Part shown: positions 1 through 8,299 of the stretch, in pieces | Numbering within the stretch: the first letter of the stretch is position 1 | Layout: the number at the start of each line of letters is the position of its first letter | NCBI GenBank assembly: GCA_050247255.1 | Contig: JBFWUM010000001.1 | Location: 1 to 64,000 of the forward strand | Direction: 5' to 3' | Origin: JBFWUM01 sp050247255 | GTDB taxonomy: Bacteria > Acidobacteriota > Vicinamibacteria > Vicinamibacterales > UBA2999 | Length of the DNA: 64,000 bases | The notes under the pieces: model-generated | Told to the model about the DNA's origin: nothing | The model's input: the letters and a program-made list of their open reading frames with translations, nothing else | The model's database searches: none | Program-made: the position numbers and the translations under genes

Positions 1-737
1 CGATCCAGGACGCCGTAGGCATGCGGCAGCATGGCGCCCGCGTACACCACGTGGACGTTTCCGTCGGCCGGGTCGAACAGGGTCGCGGGGGACGACCGCT
101 CCTTCACCACATCGAAGTCGCGGTCCGACGCGCCGTAGGGCATGGCTGCGGTCACGGCGCGATCGCGCAGGTGCGGATTGCGATCGAGCATCGGCCGGTA
201 ATACTCCTCGGCCACGCCGGTGATGAGACGCGCCTCCCGCACGGCCCACGGCTCGAGTCGTTCGGCCAGCCATGCCGAGGCCGCCGCCTTGCTGAATGGC
301 CGGTCGGCGCCGGGCCAGCGGTGGACCCACGGATCGATGTAATCGATGCCGTAAGGCACGCCGTACCGCCGCAACAGCGGCCGTCCCAGGAGCGCGGAGT
401 AGAACGAGGGGACCGTGATGTGGATGAAGTCGATCTCCCGTCGCGCCGCCAGCCGCGCCAGCGCGCGGTAATGAAACGGCCACGCGCGAATCCCGATATC
501 GCCGATCACCCGCACCGGCCGCGTCGGCAGCGCCGCGGTGGCGATGACGCGCACCGCCGACGGCGCGAGGCTGGAGAGTTCCCAGTCGAGCGCCTCCTCG
601 TAGTGGCGATGGTGCGTGGTGACGATGATCGGTTCCCACCCGAACTCGGGCAGGTGCGCCGCCCACAACCGCGCGCGATGGACGGCGGCCAGGTTGCTGG
701 GTGGATAGTGACCGGCGACGAGAGCAACACGCTTCAT
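1..737 (-). CDS. Family 4 glycosyltransferase, N-terminal part (runs off the left edge)
   Basis: The reading frame opens at the ATG complementary to 735-737 and stays open to base 1, giving about 245 residues without a stop; the C-terminal domain lies outside the window. The start MKRVALVAGHYPPSN, followed by 'LWAAHLPEFGWEPIIVTT', is typical of the GT-B N-terminal Rossmann domain of GT4 enzymes, which transfer sugars from nucleotide-sugar donors on the cytoplasmic face. Residues around 145-160 (IDYIDPWVHRWPG) match the loop seen in WfgS/WlbH-like members. The start lies 8 bases upstream (on the plus-strand scale, 738-744) of the end of the GNAT-like gene, so it is the downstream member of the same minus-strand operon. 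Acceptor and donor cannot be read from the sequence. The donor-binding E-x7-E motif is not included, so activity cannot be judged. Confidence 0.85.
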   Translation of the reverse strand, partial: MKRVALVAGHYPPSNLAAVHRARLWAAHLPEFGWEPIIVTTHHRHYEEALDWELSSLAPSAVRVIATAALPTRPVRVIGDIGIRAWPFHYRALARLAARREIDFIHITVPSFYSALLGRPLLRRYGVPYGIDYIDPWVHRWPGADRPFSKAAASAWLAERLEPWAVREARLITGVAEEYYRPMLDRNPHLRDRAVTAAMPYGASDRDFDVVKERSSPATLFDPADGNVHVVYAGAMLPHAYGVLD

Positions 738-744
738 GGCCGTG

Positions 745-1683
745 TCATGGCGCCGTATCGCCGTCGGCGGGCACGAAGCCGGGCGTCACACCGGCGGGCA
801 GCGACCAGATCGGCGACTGCGGGAACTCTCGACGCAGGCCGATGGGCAGCCATGTCCGGACGGCCTTCGCATGCTCGCCCCGCAGCGCGAGCAGATCGCC
901 GTCGCGGTCGAGCGCGCGGGCGAGGGCGACGACGATGCCGGTCAGGTCGGGATGGGGCCAGATGAGATCGAGCAGCAGCCAGCTCCGGCGCCGCGGTGCA
1001 AACGCGCGGGTGATTCGTCCGGCGGCGGCCCAGCCCTCGGTGCCCGCGTGATCGCGCACCAGCCAGACACGCCGGTCTGGCGCATCAGGGCCACCGCCGT
1101 AGCGCCAGGCGAGGTAGCCGGCGTCACGCCGTGCGAGCAGCCTGTTCGGCTGCTGCCTGGCGGCGAGCGCCGCGAGGCGGTCCCAGTCCGACGTGGGCGC
1201 GAGCGTCACTGACGAGCGGCGCACCAGCCCCAGCAGGCGATGCAGCGGGAGGACCAGCTCGTGTCGTGACTCCGGGTCCGCCCGTCCGCCGCCGCGCTGC
1301 CACAACGCGGCCGACAGCGCATTGCAGGTCGTCGCAAACCAGAAGTCCACGTACGGTTGCGAGAGGAACCGCCGGAACAGCAGGAACCCCTGGAGTCGGG
1401 CACCCTCGTCTACATACATCGCGCTCGAGCAGAGGCCGAGCCGCTCGCGGGCGCCGTCGGTGAAGCGCTGCGGGACCGCGAGGGAGATGCCGGCCACCTC
1501 ACCCCGGCTCCCCTCGAGCAGGTGCCCGGCATCCACCTGTGGCCGCGCCGCCGGATTCTCGAACAGCCGCCACTCGAGGCGGCGCTCGAGCCGGTCGCCC
1601 GGTTCGCCGGGGGAGCGGGCGGTGAGGTAGGCCGCGACGCGCGGGAGGTCGGCGCGGGTCACCGGGCGCAGCGCAAAGCTCAT
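745..1683 (-). CDS. GNAT-like acyltransferase family protein (312 aa)
   Basis: The frame begins MSFALRPVTRADLPRVAAYL, the usual first strand and helix of a GNAT acetyltransferase, and continues for 312 residues, about twice a single GNAT domain. The middle part (Y-V-D-E-G-A-R-L-Q-G-F, about 95-105) resembles the acetyl-CoA-binding segment, and the C-terminal half looks like a second, degenerate GNAT fold. I chose the ATG at 1683 because it overlaps the stop of the preceding deacetylase gene (ATGA), which implies translational coupling. The longer open frame upstream runs inside the deacetylase in another frame and is a shadow. In this context it could acylate an amino sugar or a peptide in a surface glycan, using the neighbouring ACP-bound or CoA-bound acyl group. 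That role is inference. Confidence 0.7.
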   Translation of the reverse strand: MSFALRPVTRADLPRVAAYLTARSPGEPGDRLERRLEWRLFENPAARPQVDAGHLLEGSRGEVAGISLAVPQRFTDGARERLGLCSSAMYVDEGARLQGFLLFRRFLSQPYVDFWFATTCNALSAALWQRGGGRADPESRHELVLPLHRLLGLVRRSSVTLAPTSDWDRLAALAARQQPNRLLARRDAGYLAWRYGGGPDAPDRRVWLVRDHAGTEGWAAAGRITRAFAPRRRSWLLLDLIWPHPDLTGIVVALARALDRDGDLLALRGEHAKAVRTWLPIGLRREFPQSPIWSLPAGVTPGFVPADGDTAP

Positions 1684-2555
1684 CGCGGCTCCCGGGGCAG
1701 CCTGCCTGTTTCCGCCAGCAGCCGCTGACGCGCCGATGCCGTCCGATGATCGAGGGCGCCGCGCAGGCACGCCATGTTGAACACGTGCGGATAGGCGACG
1801 GAAATGGGATCGCGCATCAGCACGGTGGGCGTCGCTCCGGGGACGTTCAGACCGCGGATGGACGAGTACACGCGCGCGTACCGCGCGCGCGCCGCGGCGC
1901 GCGCCGCCGCCGGCGCGTGCTGGATGCTGCCGAATGCCCAGGCGAAGTCCTCGACCGGGTGGCCCAGCAGTTCTTCCAACTGGGTGGCGGCGCCGTCGAT
2001 CTCGTAGGCGATCCCCGCCTCGTCGAGCGCCGCCATGCTGCGGTGGGCGTCGTTGTGCGCGCCAATGAGGTGCCCCATGGCCTCGAGCTCGCGCAGCTGG
2101 GCGGGCGCGAGCCCGCGCGCCGCGTCGAGATCCGCCGAGCCCGCGAGGTTGAAGGCGTCGACGCCGCGCGCGCGGTGCCACGCCAGATACTCCCGCGCCG
2201 TCCGGCCGATGAACGACGGGACGACGAAATAGATGATGCGGATGCCGCGCTGCGCCAGCTGTGCGAGCGGCTGGAACGTGCGGGCGTGCCCGTCATCCAT
2301 GGTGAACAGCAGCTTGTCGCCCGCCGGCGGGCGGCCCCCGGCGAGGTCCACCAGGTCGTCAGGGGAGGCGAGCTCGAAGCGCTTCGCGCAGGCCTCGATC
2401 AGGCGCCACCACGCGTCCGGCCGATCGGTGTCCTCCGCGTGGAGCACGGCGAGGCGCAAGCCGGGGACGGTCCCGTAGCCCGCGCGGTTGCGGCGTGCAC
2501 AGCCGGCGGCCAGGAAGGCGGTGCCGGCCGCCGCGCGGCGCACGGCGTCGATCAC
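1680..2555 (-). CDS. Polysaccharide deacetylase family protein (NodB-like)
   Basis: The protein (291 aa) carries the NodB-type motif 1 as F-T-M-D-D-G-H (about residues 78-84) and a motif 2-like G-A-H-N-D-A-H-R-S at about 150-158, where the histidines normally bind the metal. Enzymes of this family remove N-acetyl groups from sugars in polysaccharides or glycolipids. The GTG start at 2555 overlaps the stop of the SDR gene as GTGA, and the 3' end overlaps the GNAT gene as ATGA. The much longer open frame to 3620 lies antisense-like within the SDR and ligase genes in another frame and is not coding. Motif 1 has Met between Thr and Asp-Asp, a small departure from the usual TFDDG. The pairing of a deacetylase with a downstream acyltransferase suggests deacetylation and re-acylation of an amino sugar (inference). 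Confidence 0.8.
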   Translation of the reverse strand: MIDAVRRAAAGTAFLAAGCARRNRAGYGTVPGLRLAVLHAEDTDRPDAWWRLIEACAKRFELASPDDLVDLAGGRPPAGDKLLFTMDDGHARTFQPLAQLAQRGIRIIYFVVPSFIGRTAREYLAWHRARGVDAFNLAGSADLDAARGLAPAQLRELEAMGHLIGAHNDAHRSMAALDEAGIAYEIDGAATQLEELLGHPVEDFAWAFGSIQHAPAAARAAARARYARVYSSIRGLNVPGATPTVLMRDPISVAYPHVFNMACLRGALDHRTASARQRLLAETGRLPREPR

Positions 2556-3268
2556 ACCGAGAGCCCGCCATCCACCGTCAGCACCTGGCCGGTGACGAAC
2601 CGGGCGGCGTCGGACAGCAGGAACAGGACCGGGCCGACCACATCGTCCACGGTGCCCAGGCGGCCGAGCGGTGTGCGGCGGACAATGCCGGCGCGCTGGG
2701 CATCGTCGAGGCCGTGGGTCATGTCGGTGTCGACAAATCCCGGCGCCACCGAGTTGACGCGAATGCCGCGCGGCCCGAGCTCGCGCGCCAGCCCGCGGGT
2801 CAGGCCGTCGAGCGCCGCCTTCGTCGCGCCGTACGCGGCGAGGCCGTTGAAGCCGCGCAGGCCGCCGACCGACGACACGTTGACGACGCAGCCGGCGATG
2901 TGGGCGGCGAGCATGCGGCGGACCACCTCGCGGGTGATGAGGAGCGGAGCGACGACGTTGACGCGGGTCATCGCTTCGAGATCGCGCGGCGCCAGCATGG
3001 CCAGCAGGCCGTCGGCCGCGATCGCGGCACAGTTGACGAGCGCCTCCGGTGGCCCGAAGCGTTCGACGGCGGCGTCCACGAACTGGACAGCCGCCGGGGC
3101 ATCGGCGAGGTCGACCGTGACGTGCAGGGCGCGCGGCTCGGCGGCGAGCGACGCCGTGAAGCGGGTTGGTGTCCGGCTGCACGAGGACACGGTGTGCCCG
3201 CGCTCGAGGAGCGCCGTGACGAGGGCGGCGCCCAGCCCGCGGCTGCCGCCGGTCAGGAGCACGTGCAT
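2552..3268 (-). CDS. Short-chain dehydrogenase/reductase (FabG-like)
   Basis: This is a 238-residue classical SDR. It has the glycine-rich cofactor motif T-G-G-S-R-G-L-G at residues 6-13, an N-x-S-S catalytic serine segment (NVSSVGG) near 135, the Y-x3-K pair (Y-G-A-T-K) near 150, and the conserved N-S-V-A-P-G-F segment near 178. The C-terminus (LTVDGGLSV) matches FabG 3-oxoacyl-ACP reductases. It starts one base inside the stop codon of the AMP-ligase gene (TGATG) and ends in a GTGA overlap with the deacetylase. Because an acyl carrier protein and an acyl-activating enzyme sit directly upstream, a beta-ketoacyl- or hydroxyacyl-ACP substrate is plausible, but a sugar dehydrogenase role cannot be excluded. 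Confidence 0.85.
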   Translation of the reverse strand: MHVLLTGGSRGLGAALVTALLERGHTVSSCSRTPTRFTASLAAEPRALHVTVDLADAPAAVQFVDAAVERFGPPEALVNCAAIAADGLLAMLAPRDLEAMTRVNVVAPLLITREVVRRMLAAHIAGCVVNVSSVGGLRGFNGLAAYGATKAALDGLTRGLARELGPRGIRVNSVAPGFVDTDMTHGLDDAQRAGIVRRTPLGRLGTVDDVVGPVLFLLSDAARFVTGQVLTVDGGLSV

Positions 3269-4545
3269 CAGTTCTCCTTCGCTCCGCGGATGGCCTTGCC
3301 TGTCGCGGAGAGGGTAATGCGCTCCACCACCTCGATAAATCGTGGGCGCGCCGCCGGGGCGAGCTGCGCCTGAGCCTGCCGCTCGATGGCGACGCGCACC
3401 GTGTCCGGGTCGATGCCAGGGGCTGGCACCACCTCGCAGGCGAGCAAATGGCCCACCACCGAGGAGCGCCGGCCGAACACCAGCACGTCGGCCACCTCCG
3501 GCAGCTCCCGCAGACGCCGCTCGACGGCGAGCGGCGACACCTTCTCGCCGCCGACGTTGAGCACCTCGTCGCGCCGGCCGGCGAACTGTACGCGATCCCC
3601 TTCGACCGTGACCATGTCACCGGTGTGATACAGGCTACCCGCCGTGTGGACGACCAGTTCGCCGGCGTCGACGGTCATGCGGCGTGCCCCCTCCGGTGCG
3701 CCCGCTGCCAGCCACGCGGCCGGGAAGCCGGCGCGTCCATCGCTCACGGCGAAGCATCGCCCAAGTTCGGTGGTCGCGTAAATGTGGGTGATGCGGGCCG
3801 CGGGAAAGGCGAGGCGCAGCCGATCGAGCAGCGGCTGATCGACCGGTTCTCCGCCCATCGTAATCTGGCGAAGCGGGATGGCCGCGAGCGCGGCGGGCGT
3901 CGCGGTGAGGATCAGCCACCGCCAGAACGACGGTGTTGCGGAAGCCGCGGTCGCGCCTGCCGTGGCCCAGAACCTGGCGGCCTGCTCTGACGACATGCCC
4001 TCGCCGGCGACCAGGCACCCCCCGGCCGACCACGCCTGCACCAGCACCTGACAGGCGGCGAACAGGCGAAGCCGATACCCGCAGCCCCATCGTTCGGCGG
4101 CGCCACCGCGGCTACCCGTTGCGAGGGTCGCCCAGGAATGCGTCACCGGCTTCGGGCGCCCCGTCGTTCCCGACGTGAGCAGGACGACACCGCTGCGCCC
4201 GGGTGACGCCGCCGGGGCTGTCGCACGCATGGTGAGACGCGGCGGCCCCTCGGCGGCGGGAATCAGGGTCGCAGCAACATCGAGCTCGTCGAGCAGCGCC
4301 TGGTCCCCGGCCACATCCTCGTCAGCGAGCAGCGCCTGTGCGCCGGCGCGATCGAGCGCAACCAGGGCGGCAAACGTCTGCGGCACCGGCAGGCAGGCGA
4401 CCGCCACGCGTGTCCCGCGCAGCGGCGCCACCAGTGTTTCGAGCGCGTGTGCTTCGGCGCGAAGGGCATGCCCGTCCAACGCTCCCCCGGGGGTGACCAC
4501 GGCATCGGCGGTTGGGGGGACGCGCTCGAGGAGCGTGGCGAGCAT
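3268..4545 (-). CDS. AMP-dependent acyl ligase (ANL superfamily)
   Basis: The 425-residue protein shows the ANL phosphate loop L-T-S-G-T-T-G-R-P-K-P-V (about residues 143-154), an I-Y-A-T-T-E-L-G motif (A5-like), Y-H-T-G-D-M (A7), the hinge G-R-R-D-E-V-L-N-V-G-G-E-K-V (A8), and the terminal catalytic lysine in S-A-T-G-K-A (A10). It would activate a carboxylic acid as acyl-AMP and load it onto the ACP encoded 7 bases upstream. At 425 residues it is shorter than typical acyl-CoA synthetases (500 or more); the N-terminal domain is reduced. I used the ATG at 4545. The longer frame to 4680 overlaps the ACP gene in another frame and is not supported. The acid substrate is unknown. Confidence 0.85.
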   Translation of the reverse strand: MLATLLERVPPTADAVVTPGGALDGHALRAEAHALETLVAPLRGTRVAVACLPVPQTFAALVALDRAGAQALLADEDVAGDQALLDELDVAATLIPAAEGPPRLTMRATAPAASPGRSGVVLLTSGTTGRPKPVTHSWATLATGSRGGAAERWGCGYRLRLFAACQVLVQAWSAGGCLVAGEGMSSEQAARFWATAGATAASATPSFWRWLILTATPAALAAIPLRQITMGGEPVDQPLLDRLRLAFPAARITHIYATTELGRCFAVSDGRAGFPAAWLAAGAPEGARRMTVDAGELVVHTAGSLYHTGDMVTVEGDRVQFAGRRDEVLNVGGEKVSPLAVERRLRELPEVADVLVFGRRSSVVGHLLACEVVPAPGIDPDTVRVAIERQAQAQLAPAARPRFIEVVERITLSATGKAIRGAKEN

Positions 4546-4552
4546 GCGGCGA

Positions 4553-4798
4553 TCAGCGGGCGTAGAGCGCAGCGAGATCGCCGAGGGTCTGCAGGCGTTC
4601 AATCGCGGCGCCGGCAAACGGATCGAACCCGAACCGTTGTTCGAGCCGGACGACCACTTCGGCGAAGTCGAGCGAATCAAGTCCGAGGGCGCCGTCGAGA
4701 GGCGTTGTCGACGCCAGCGGCGGCGCCTGTCCCCCCTTGCGCGTGATGATCTCGGTCATCAGGTCGACAACGACGGCGAGCGGTGATGTGGCGGTCAC
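4553..4798 (-). CDS. Acyl carrier protein
   Basis: This 81-residue acidic protein has the phosphopantetheine attachment motif G-L-D-S-L-D-F (Ser about residue 41), followed by a helix E-V-V-V-R-L-E-Q-R-F-G as in type II ACPs. It is the first gene of the minus-strand ACP, ligase, SDR, deacetylase, GNAT, glycosyltransferase series, with 7 bases to the ligase start. The substrate would be carried as a thioester on the Ser-linked pantetheine. There is no ketosynthase nearby, so this is more likely a stand-alone loading carrier for a surface-glycan acyl group than part of bulk fatty acid synthesis. That conclusion is inference. Confidence 0.88.
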   Translation of the reverse strand: MTATSPLAVVVDLMTEIITRKGGQAPPLASTTPLDGALGLDSLDFAEVVVRLEQRFGFDPFAGAAIERLQTLGDLAALYAR

Positions 4799-4836
4799 TG
4801 GAGTCGAAAGGGCATCTTATACAATTGCCGCTCGTG

Positions 4837-5595
4837 ATGAGCGGAGAGTCGCGGGGTGCGGCCGGCGCCATGCGGGCCTGGGTCAAGGCCCACGTCAGCC
4901 CGCGATCGCTGGTGCGCCTGCGGTGCCTGACACGTGGCCTGCCGCTGCCCCGCTGGGGAAATCTCCGGCGCACGCGCCCGCTGTCGGACTCGTTCGGCTT
5001 CGATCGCGGCACGCCCCTGGATCGCTACTACCTGCATCGATTTTTCGAGCGGGAACGGGCGGCGATTACGGGACGGGTGCTCGAGATCCAGTCGCCCGGC
5101 CACGCGCTCAGGTTCGGTCACGACCTGGCGGCCGCCGACAGCATCGATATCGATCCGCGCTACGCGCCGACCTACCTGTGCGACCTGGCGCAGTCCCAGG
5201 AGGTGGTCCCCGACAACAGCTACGACTGCTTCCTCTTACCCAACACCCTCTGTCATCTCGAGCGCGTCGACGAGTGCCTGCGGCAGGCGCTGCGCATCGT
5301 CAGGCCCGGGGGCGTGATCCTCGCGTCAGCCGCCGCCTTCGTGCCGCTGACGGCCGACGCGCGGGACTACTGGCACCTGAGTGCGGATGGGTGGCGGGCG
5401 GTTGCCGGCCGCGCCTGGGGGGGACATGAGGTGCGGGTCGAACAGCACGGCAACTGCCTGGCCGCCGTCGCGGCCATGCTCGGCCTCGCGCACGAGGAAC
5501 TGGACCCGGAGGAACTCAACGTCCATGACCCGCGGTATCCGGTGCTCGTCACGCTCCGTTGCCGGAAGGAGGCTGACGCGAGCGCATCCGGGTGA
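4837..5595 (+). CDS. Class I SAM-dependent methyltransferase-like protein
   Basis: The protein is 252 residues from the ATG at 4837. The fold signature is a degenerate motif I (residues around 80-85, V-L-E-I-Q-S-P-G instead of E-x-G-x-G), a D-I-D segment for motif II (S-I-D-I-D-P-R-Y), and a late Methyltransf_11-type segment (C-L-R-Q-A-L-R-I-V-R-P-G-G-V-I-L-A-S). It resembles the methyltransferase-like proteins found in glycosyltransferase clusters. A GTG at 4834 is an alternative start. It is divergent from the ACP gene with only 38 bases between starts, and a TATACA hexamer at 4818-4823 could be its -10 box. The 3' end overlaps the convergent GT2 gene by 47 bases. The altered motif I leaves SAM binding uncertain. 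Confidence 0.7.
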   Translation: MSGESRGAAGAMRAWVKAHVSPRSLVRLRCLTRGLPLPRWGNLRRTRPLSDSFGFDRGTPLDRYYLHRFFERERAAITGRVLEIQSPGHALRFGHDLAAADSIDIDPRYAPTYLCDLAQSQEVVPDNSYDCFLLPNTLCHLERVDECLRQALRIVRPGGVILASAAAFVPLTADARDYWHLSADGWRAVAGRAWGGHEVRVEQHGNCLAAVAAMLGLAHEELDPEELNVHDPRYPVLVTLRCRKEADASASG

Positions 5596-6481
5596 GCACG
5601 CCTGCCGGCACGGTCCTTCGGGCCAGGCGCGTCAGCGCCGCGCCGAACCCGTAGGAGCGCATCGCGTGCCACGCCTGGTTGCGAAGCAGCCGATCGAAGT
5701 CCGGCCGCGACGGCGCGTGGGCACGGAGATAGGGCCGCGCCCAGCGGATGAACCGCAGCCGCGCCCGCGCGTCGGTGCGGGCCGCCAGGCTGACCGCGCA
5801 ACAGGCGTCCGGGTGGCGGCGATAGAGGAGGGTCGGCGTCGGCACGACATGGACGCGCGCGCCCACCGCCGCCTTCAGCGCCCACACCTGGTCTTCGCAC
5901 ATCCCGCGAAACGATTCTTCGAAGCCGCCGAGAGACTCGAACGCCGATCGACGAACGAGCTGCGCCGACGGACAGGGCACCGCACCAGAGTGCCGCAGGT
6001 AGAAGTCGGCGAGGGCAAGCGGGTCCTGCGTGACGCCGTCAGGCACGATCGCGTCCTGGAGGAAGTCCGCTTCGGTTGCAGCGGCATCCCAGCTGAACCA
6101 CGTCAGCGCCGGCCCGTAAAGCACGTCAGCCTCCGGGTGCGACTCGGCCGCTGCCAGCAGCACGTCGAGGTGCTCCGGACGCCAGACATCGTCGCAGTCC
6201 AGCAGCGCAATCCACTGGCCGCGGGCGTGCCGGACGCCAAGGTTGCGTGAGGCGCTCATGCCGCGGTTCTCGTGGCCCGGATGGGTCAACAGGCGGATCC
6301 GCCCCGGATGGGACTGCTGATAGCGGGTGGCAATCGCGACGCTGGCATCGGTCGACCCATCATCGACCATGACCAGCTCCCAGTCCTGGAATGTCTGGGC
6401 CAGCACCCCTTCGATGGCCTCGGCGAGGAACCGCTCGCCGTTGAGGCCGATCATGACGACGGAAATGGTCGGTGAGGGCAC
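5549..6481 (-). CDS. Family 2 glycosyltransferase
   Basis: The 310-residue GT-A protein begins with the GT2 hallmark strand (P-T-I-S-V-V-M-I-G-L-N-G), then M-V-D-D-G-S-T-D for nucleotide binding, and L-L-D-C-D-D-V-W as the D-x-D motif near residue 92. A later acidic region (F-R-G-M-C-E-D-Q-V-W, about 195-205) fits the catalytic E-D-x-x-W motif. The GTG at 6481 overlaps the last base of the radical SAM stop (TAGTG), which decides the start; the longer frame to 6820 is a shadow inside that gene. No membrane segment is obvious, so it is probably a peripheral cytoplasmic enzyme adding one sugar to a lipid-linked or protein-linked glycan. It overlaps the convergent methyltransferase gene by 47 bases. 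Confidence 0.9.
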   Translation of the reverse strand: MPSPTISVVMIGLNGERFLAEAIEGVLAQTFQDWELVMVDDGSTDASVAIATRYQQSHPGRIRLLTHPGHENRGMSASRNLGVRHARGQWIALLDCDDVWRPEHLDVLLAAAESHPEADVLYGPALTWFSWDAAATEADFLQDAIVPDGVTQDPLALADFYLRHSGAVPCPSAQLVRRSAFESLGGFEESFRGMCEDQVWALKAAVGARVHVVPTPTLLYRRHPDACCAVSLAARTDARARLRFIRWARPYLRAHAPSRPDFDRLLRNQAWHAMRSYGFGAALTRLARRTVPAGVLTRMRSRQPPSGNGA

Positions 6482-7536
6482 TAGGGGGCGGCACGTCGCA
6501 GCAGGCGCAGCGTGCGCGCCCGTCGCCAGCGCGGAACAGGGATGCTTCGCCAGTCGCGGCAGCTCACGCAGTACGGGGCCACGGCGGCAAGGTCGTTGTC
6601 GAGGTGCGCCCGCATCAACGCGCCTCGCGCCGGGGCGCGCAGCCCCTGCCGCAGGGAGCCCCGGGTCAGGTCGTAGAGGGTGCCCCGGCGATGGCCGCGG
6701 TCGTCCACGTACGCGCAGCAGGGCACCAGCGCTCCGTCCCAGCTGACGACCGCCATCGCCCAGGGGGCGATGCACGGTTCCCGCCCGGCGGCATCCTCGC
6801 GCGAGATGACGCCCGACCACGAAATGAGTTCGACCGCATCGACGAAGTCGACGCGCCGCGCCCAGTGGGCGCGATAGGCTTCAACTTCGCCGGCAGTGCC
6901 CTTGAACGCCGTCGTCCTCATGCCGACCCTCATCGTGCGGTTGCCGACCTCGGCCTTGATCGCGAGGAACTGCTCGATGTTCGCCATGACCGCGTCGTGG
7001 TCGATTCGCTCGCCCGAACCGGCGAACTCGTTGTCCGGCCGCTGGACACGCACCTTCTCGAAGGTGGCCTTCGAGAGGCCATCGACCGAGAAACGGATCT
7101 GCTGCAGCGGCGTCGCCAGGATGGCGCGCGCCATGGCCGCGTCGAGGCGCGTGGCGTTGGTGACGAGCGTGACGTTCGGGTGTCGCGACGCGGCGTACCC
7201 GATCATCTCGACGATGTCCGGGTGCAGCAGCGGCTCGCCGTCCTTGTGCAGGTAGACCGACTGGATCGACGGCAGGCCGGCGAGCTCGTCCACCAGGCGC
7301 CGGAACAGCGCCAGCTCCATGTAGCCGCTCGGCTTCACCGCCTTGACGGCCGGCCGCTGTGCCGCGCACATCACGCAGTTCAGGTTACAGGCGCTCGTCG
7401 TTTCGAGATAGATGGTGTTCGGCAGCCGATAGCGGCGGGCGAAGCGCAGCGACGCGTAGGCATCCTGGAGGCGCGGCGGCAGGCGGAGGAAGACCGCCCG
7501 CTGCAGCTGCCGCCGCCATGCCGTCAGTCCGGCCAT
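6481..7536 (-). CDS. Radical SAM/SPASM domain protein
   Basis: The 351-residue protein has the radical SAM cluster C-N-L-N-C-V-M-C at about residues 50-57, which holds the [4Fe-4S] cluster that cleaves SAM, a G-E-P-L-L-H-P segment (motif 2), and a C-terminal SPASM-type set of cysteines (C-I-A-P-W, then V-P-C-C-A-Y, then C-V-S-C) for auxiliary clusters. Radical SAM/SPASM proteins modify peptides or sugars; those near glycosyltransferase genes are often of unknown substrate. It is translated just upstream of the GT2 gene (TAGTG). A GATAAT hexamer at 7545-7550 ends 8 bases before the ATG, so transcription probably begins at or very near the start codon. No precursor peptide gene was seen beside it. 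Confidence 0.88.
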   Translation of the reverse strand: MAGLTAWRRQLQRAVFLRLPPRLQDAYASLRFARRYRLPNTIYLETTSACNLNCVMCAAQRPAVKAVKPSGYMELALFRRLVDELAGLPSIQSVYLHKDGEPLLHPDIVEMIGYAASRHPNVTLVTNATRLDAAMARAILATPLQQIRFSVDGLSKATFEKVRVQRPDNEFAGSGERIDHDAVMANIEQFLAIKAEVGNRTMRVGMRTTAFKGTAGEVEAYRAHWARRVDFVDAVELISWSGVISREDAAGREPCIAPWAMAVVSWDGALVPCCAYVDDRGHRRGTLYDLTRGSLRQGLRAPARGALMRAHLDNDLAAVAPYCVSCRDWRSIPVPRWRRARTLRLLRRAAP

Positions 7537-7544
7537 GCGAACCC

Positions 7545-7550
7545 ATTATC
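7545..7550 (-). promoter_or_regulatory. Candidate -10 box for the radical SAM gene
   Basis: On the minus strand this reads GATAAT (five of six matches to TATAAT) and ends 8 bases before the ATG at 7536. With normal spacing the transcript would start at or one or two bases before the start codon. No good -35 match was seen. The call rests on the hexamer, its position in a 14-base divergent gap, and similar arrangements elsewhere in the window. Confidence 0.4.
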
Positions 7551-8297
7551 ATGCGGGTGATGCGGGGGCTGCTCGGGCGCATGGCCGGCAGGATGGGCCT
7601 GACCATCAGGCGAGGTCCGCCCAACCGGTTCGACGCGATGGAGGACGTCCTGCGCCACCTGCGGGCACAGGAGTTCTCGCCGGCGGTCGTGATCGACGTG
7701 GGGGCCAACGTCGGGGCCTGGACCGATCTCGCCGCCCGGTACTTCGACGCCGGCGAGTTTCACCTGGTCGAGCCGCAGCCGGGGTGCCTCCAGGTCCTGC
7801 AGCGTTTCCGGCCGCCGCGCTACACCATCCATCCCGTCGCGTTGACGGCGGCTGGCATCGACGCGGTGGCAATCGTCGGCGGCGGCGCGGACAGCGTTGG
7901 CACCGGTGCCGGCGTCGTCCCGTTGTCCGGTGGCGGCCCGACGCCAGTGATCGCCCCAGCGACGACGCTGGACGCGCTGCTCGGCGGCCGGTGGACCGCC
8001 GGCGCGCGGGTGCTGTTGAAGCTGGACGTCGAGTCGCACGAGTTGAGCATCCTGCAGGCGGGTACCCGGGTGCTCGACGAGGTCGAGGTGATCATCCTCG
8101 AGTTCCAGGTCTTTCATTTCGACGGGGTCATCGCCGCTCTCTTCGCCGACATCGTGCCGTTCATGCACGAACGCGGCTTCATCCTGTACGACATTGCCTC
8201 GCTCGCGTCGCGGCCGCGCGACGGGCGCCTGCGAACTGGCGACGCGGTGTTCGTCAAGGCCGGCAGCGCGCTGCTCCGCGACGCCCGCTGGGCGTAG
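7551..8297 (+). CDS. FkbM family methyltransferase
   Basis: This 248-residue protein contains V-I-D-V-G-A-N-V-G-A-W (about residues 47-57), the SAM-binding motif of FkbM-type methyltransferases, then F-H-L-V-E-P-Q-P-G and the family's K-L-D-V-E-S-H-E-L motif near residue 160, with I-I-L-E-F-Q-V-F after it. Family members O-methylate sugars or macrolides. I chose the ATG at 7551, which leaves 14 bases to the divergent radical SAM start; the frame open back to 7359 lies within that gene and is a shadow. An ATG at 7560 is an alternative. The following gene on the other strand ends 2 bases away. A sugar hydroxyl as acceptor is likely from context only. Confidence 0.85.
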   Translation: MRVMRGLLGRMAGRMGLTIRRGPPNRFDAMEDVLRHLRAQEFSPAVVIDVGANVGAWTDLAARYFDAGEFHLVEPQPGCLQVLQRFRPPRYTIHPVALTAAGIDAVAIVGGGADSVGTGAGVVPLSGGGPTPVIAPATTLDALLGGRWTAGARVLLKLDVESHELSILQAGTRVLDEVEVIILEFQVFHFDGVIAALFADIVPFMHERGFILYDIASLASRPRDGRLRTGDAVFVKAGSALLRDARWA

Positions 8298-8299
8298 TG

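Noticed and set aside
61..120. Possible frameshift in the truncated GT4 gene at a C run
   Set aside because: On recounting, the run has five C on the coding strand and the frame stays open to base 1, so no frameshift is needed.
6481..8297. Radical SAM/SPASM protein as part of a RiPP system
   Set aside because: No precursor-like short frame or recognition protein was found in the flanks; context is glycosyl and methyl transfer.
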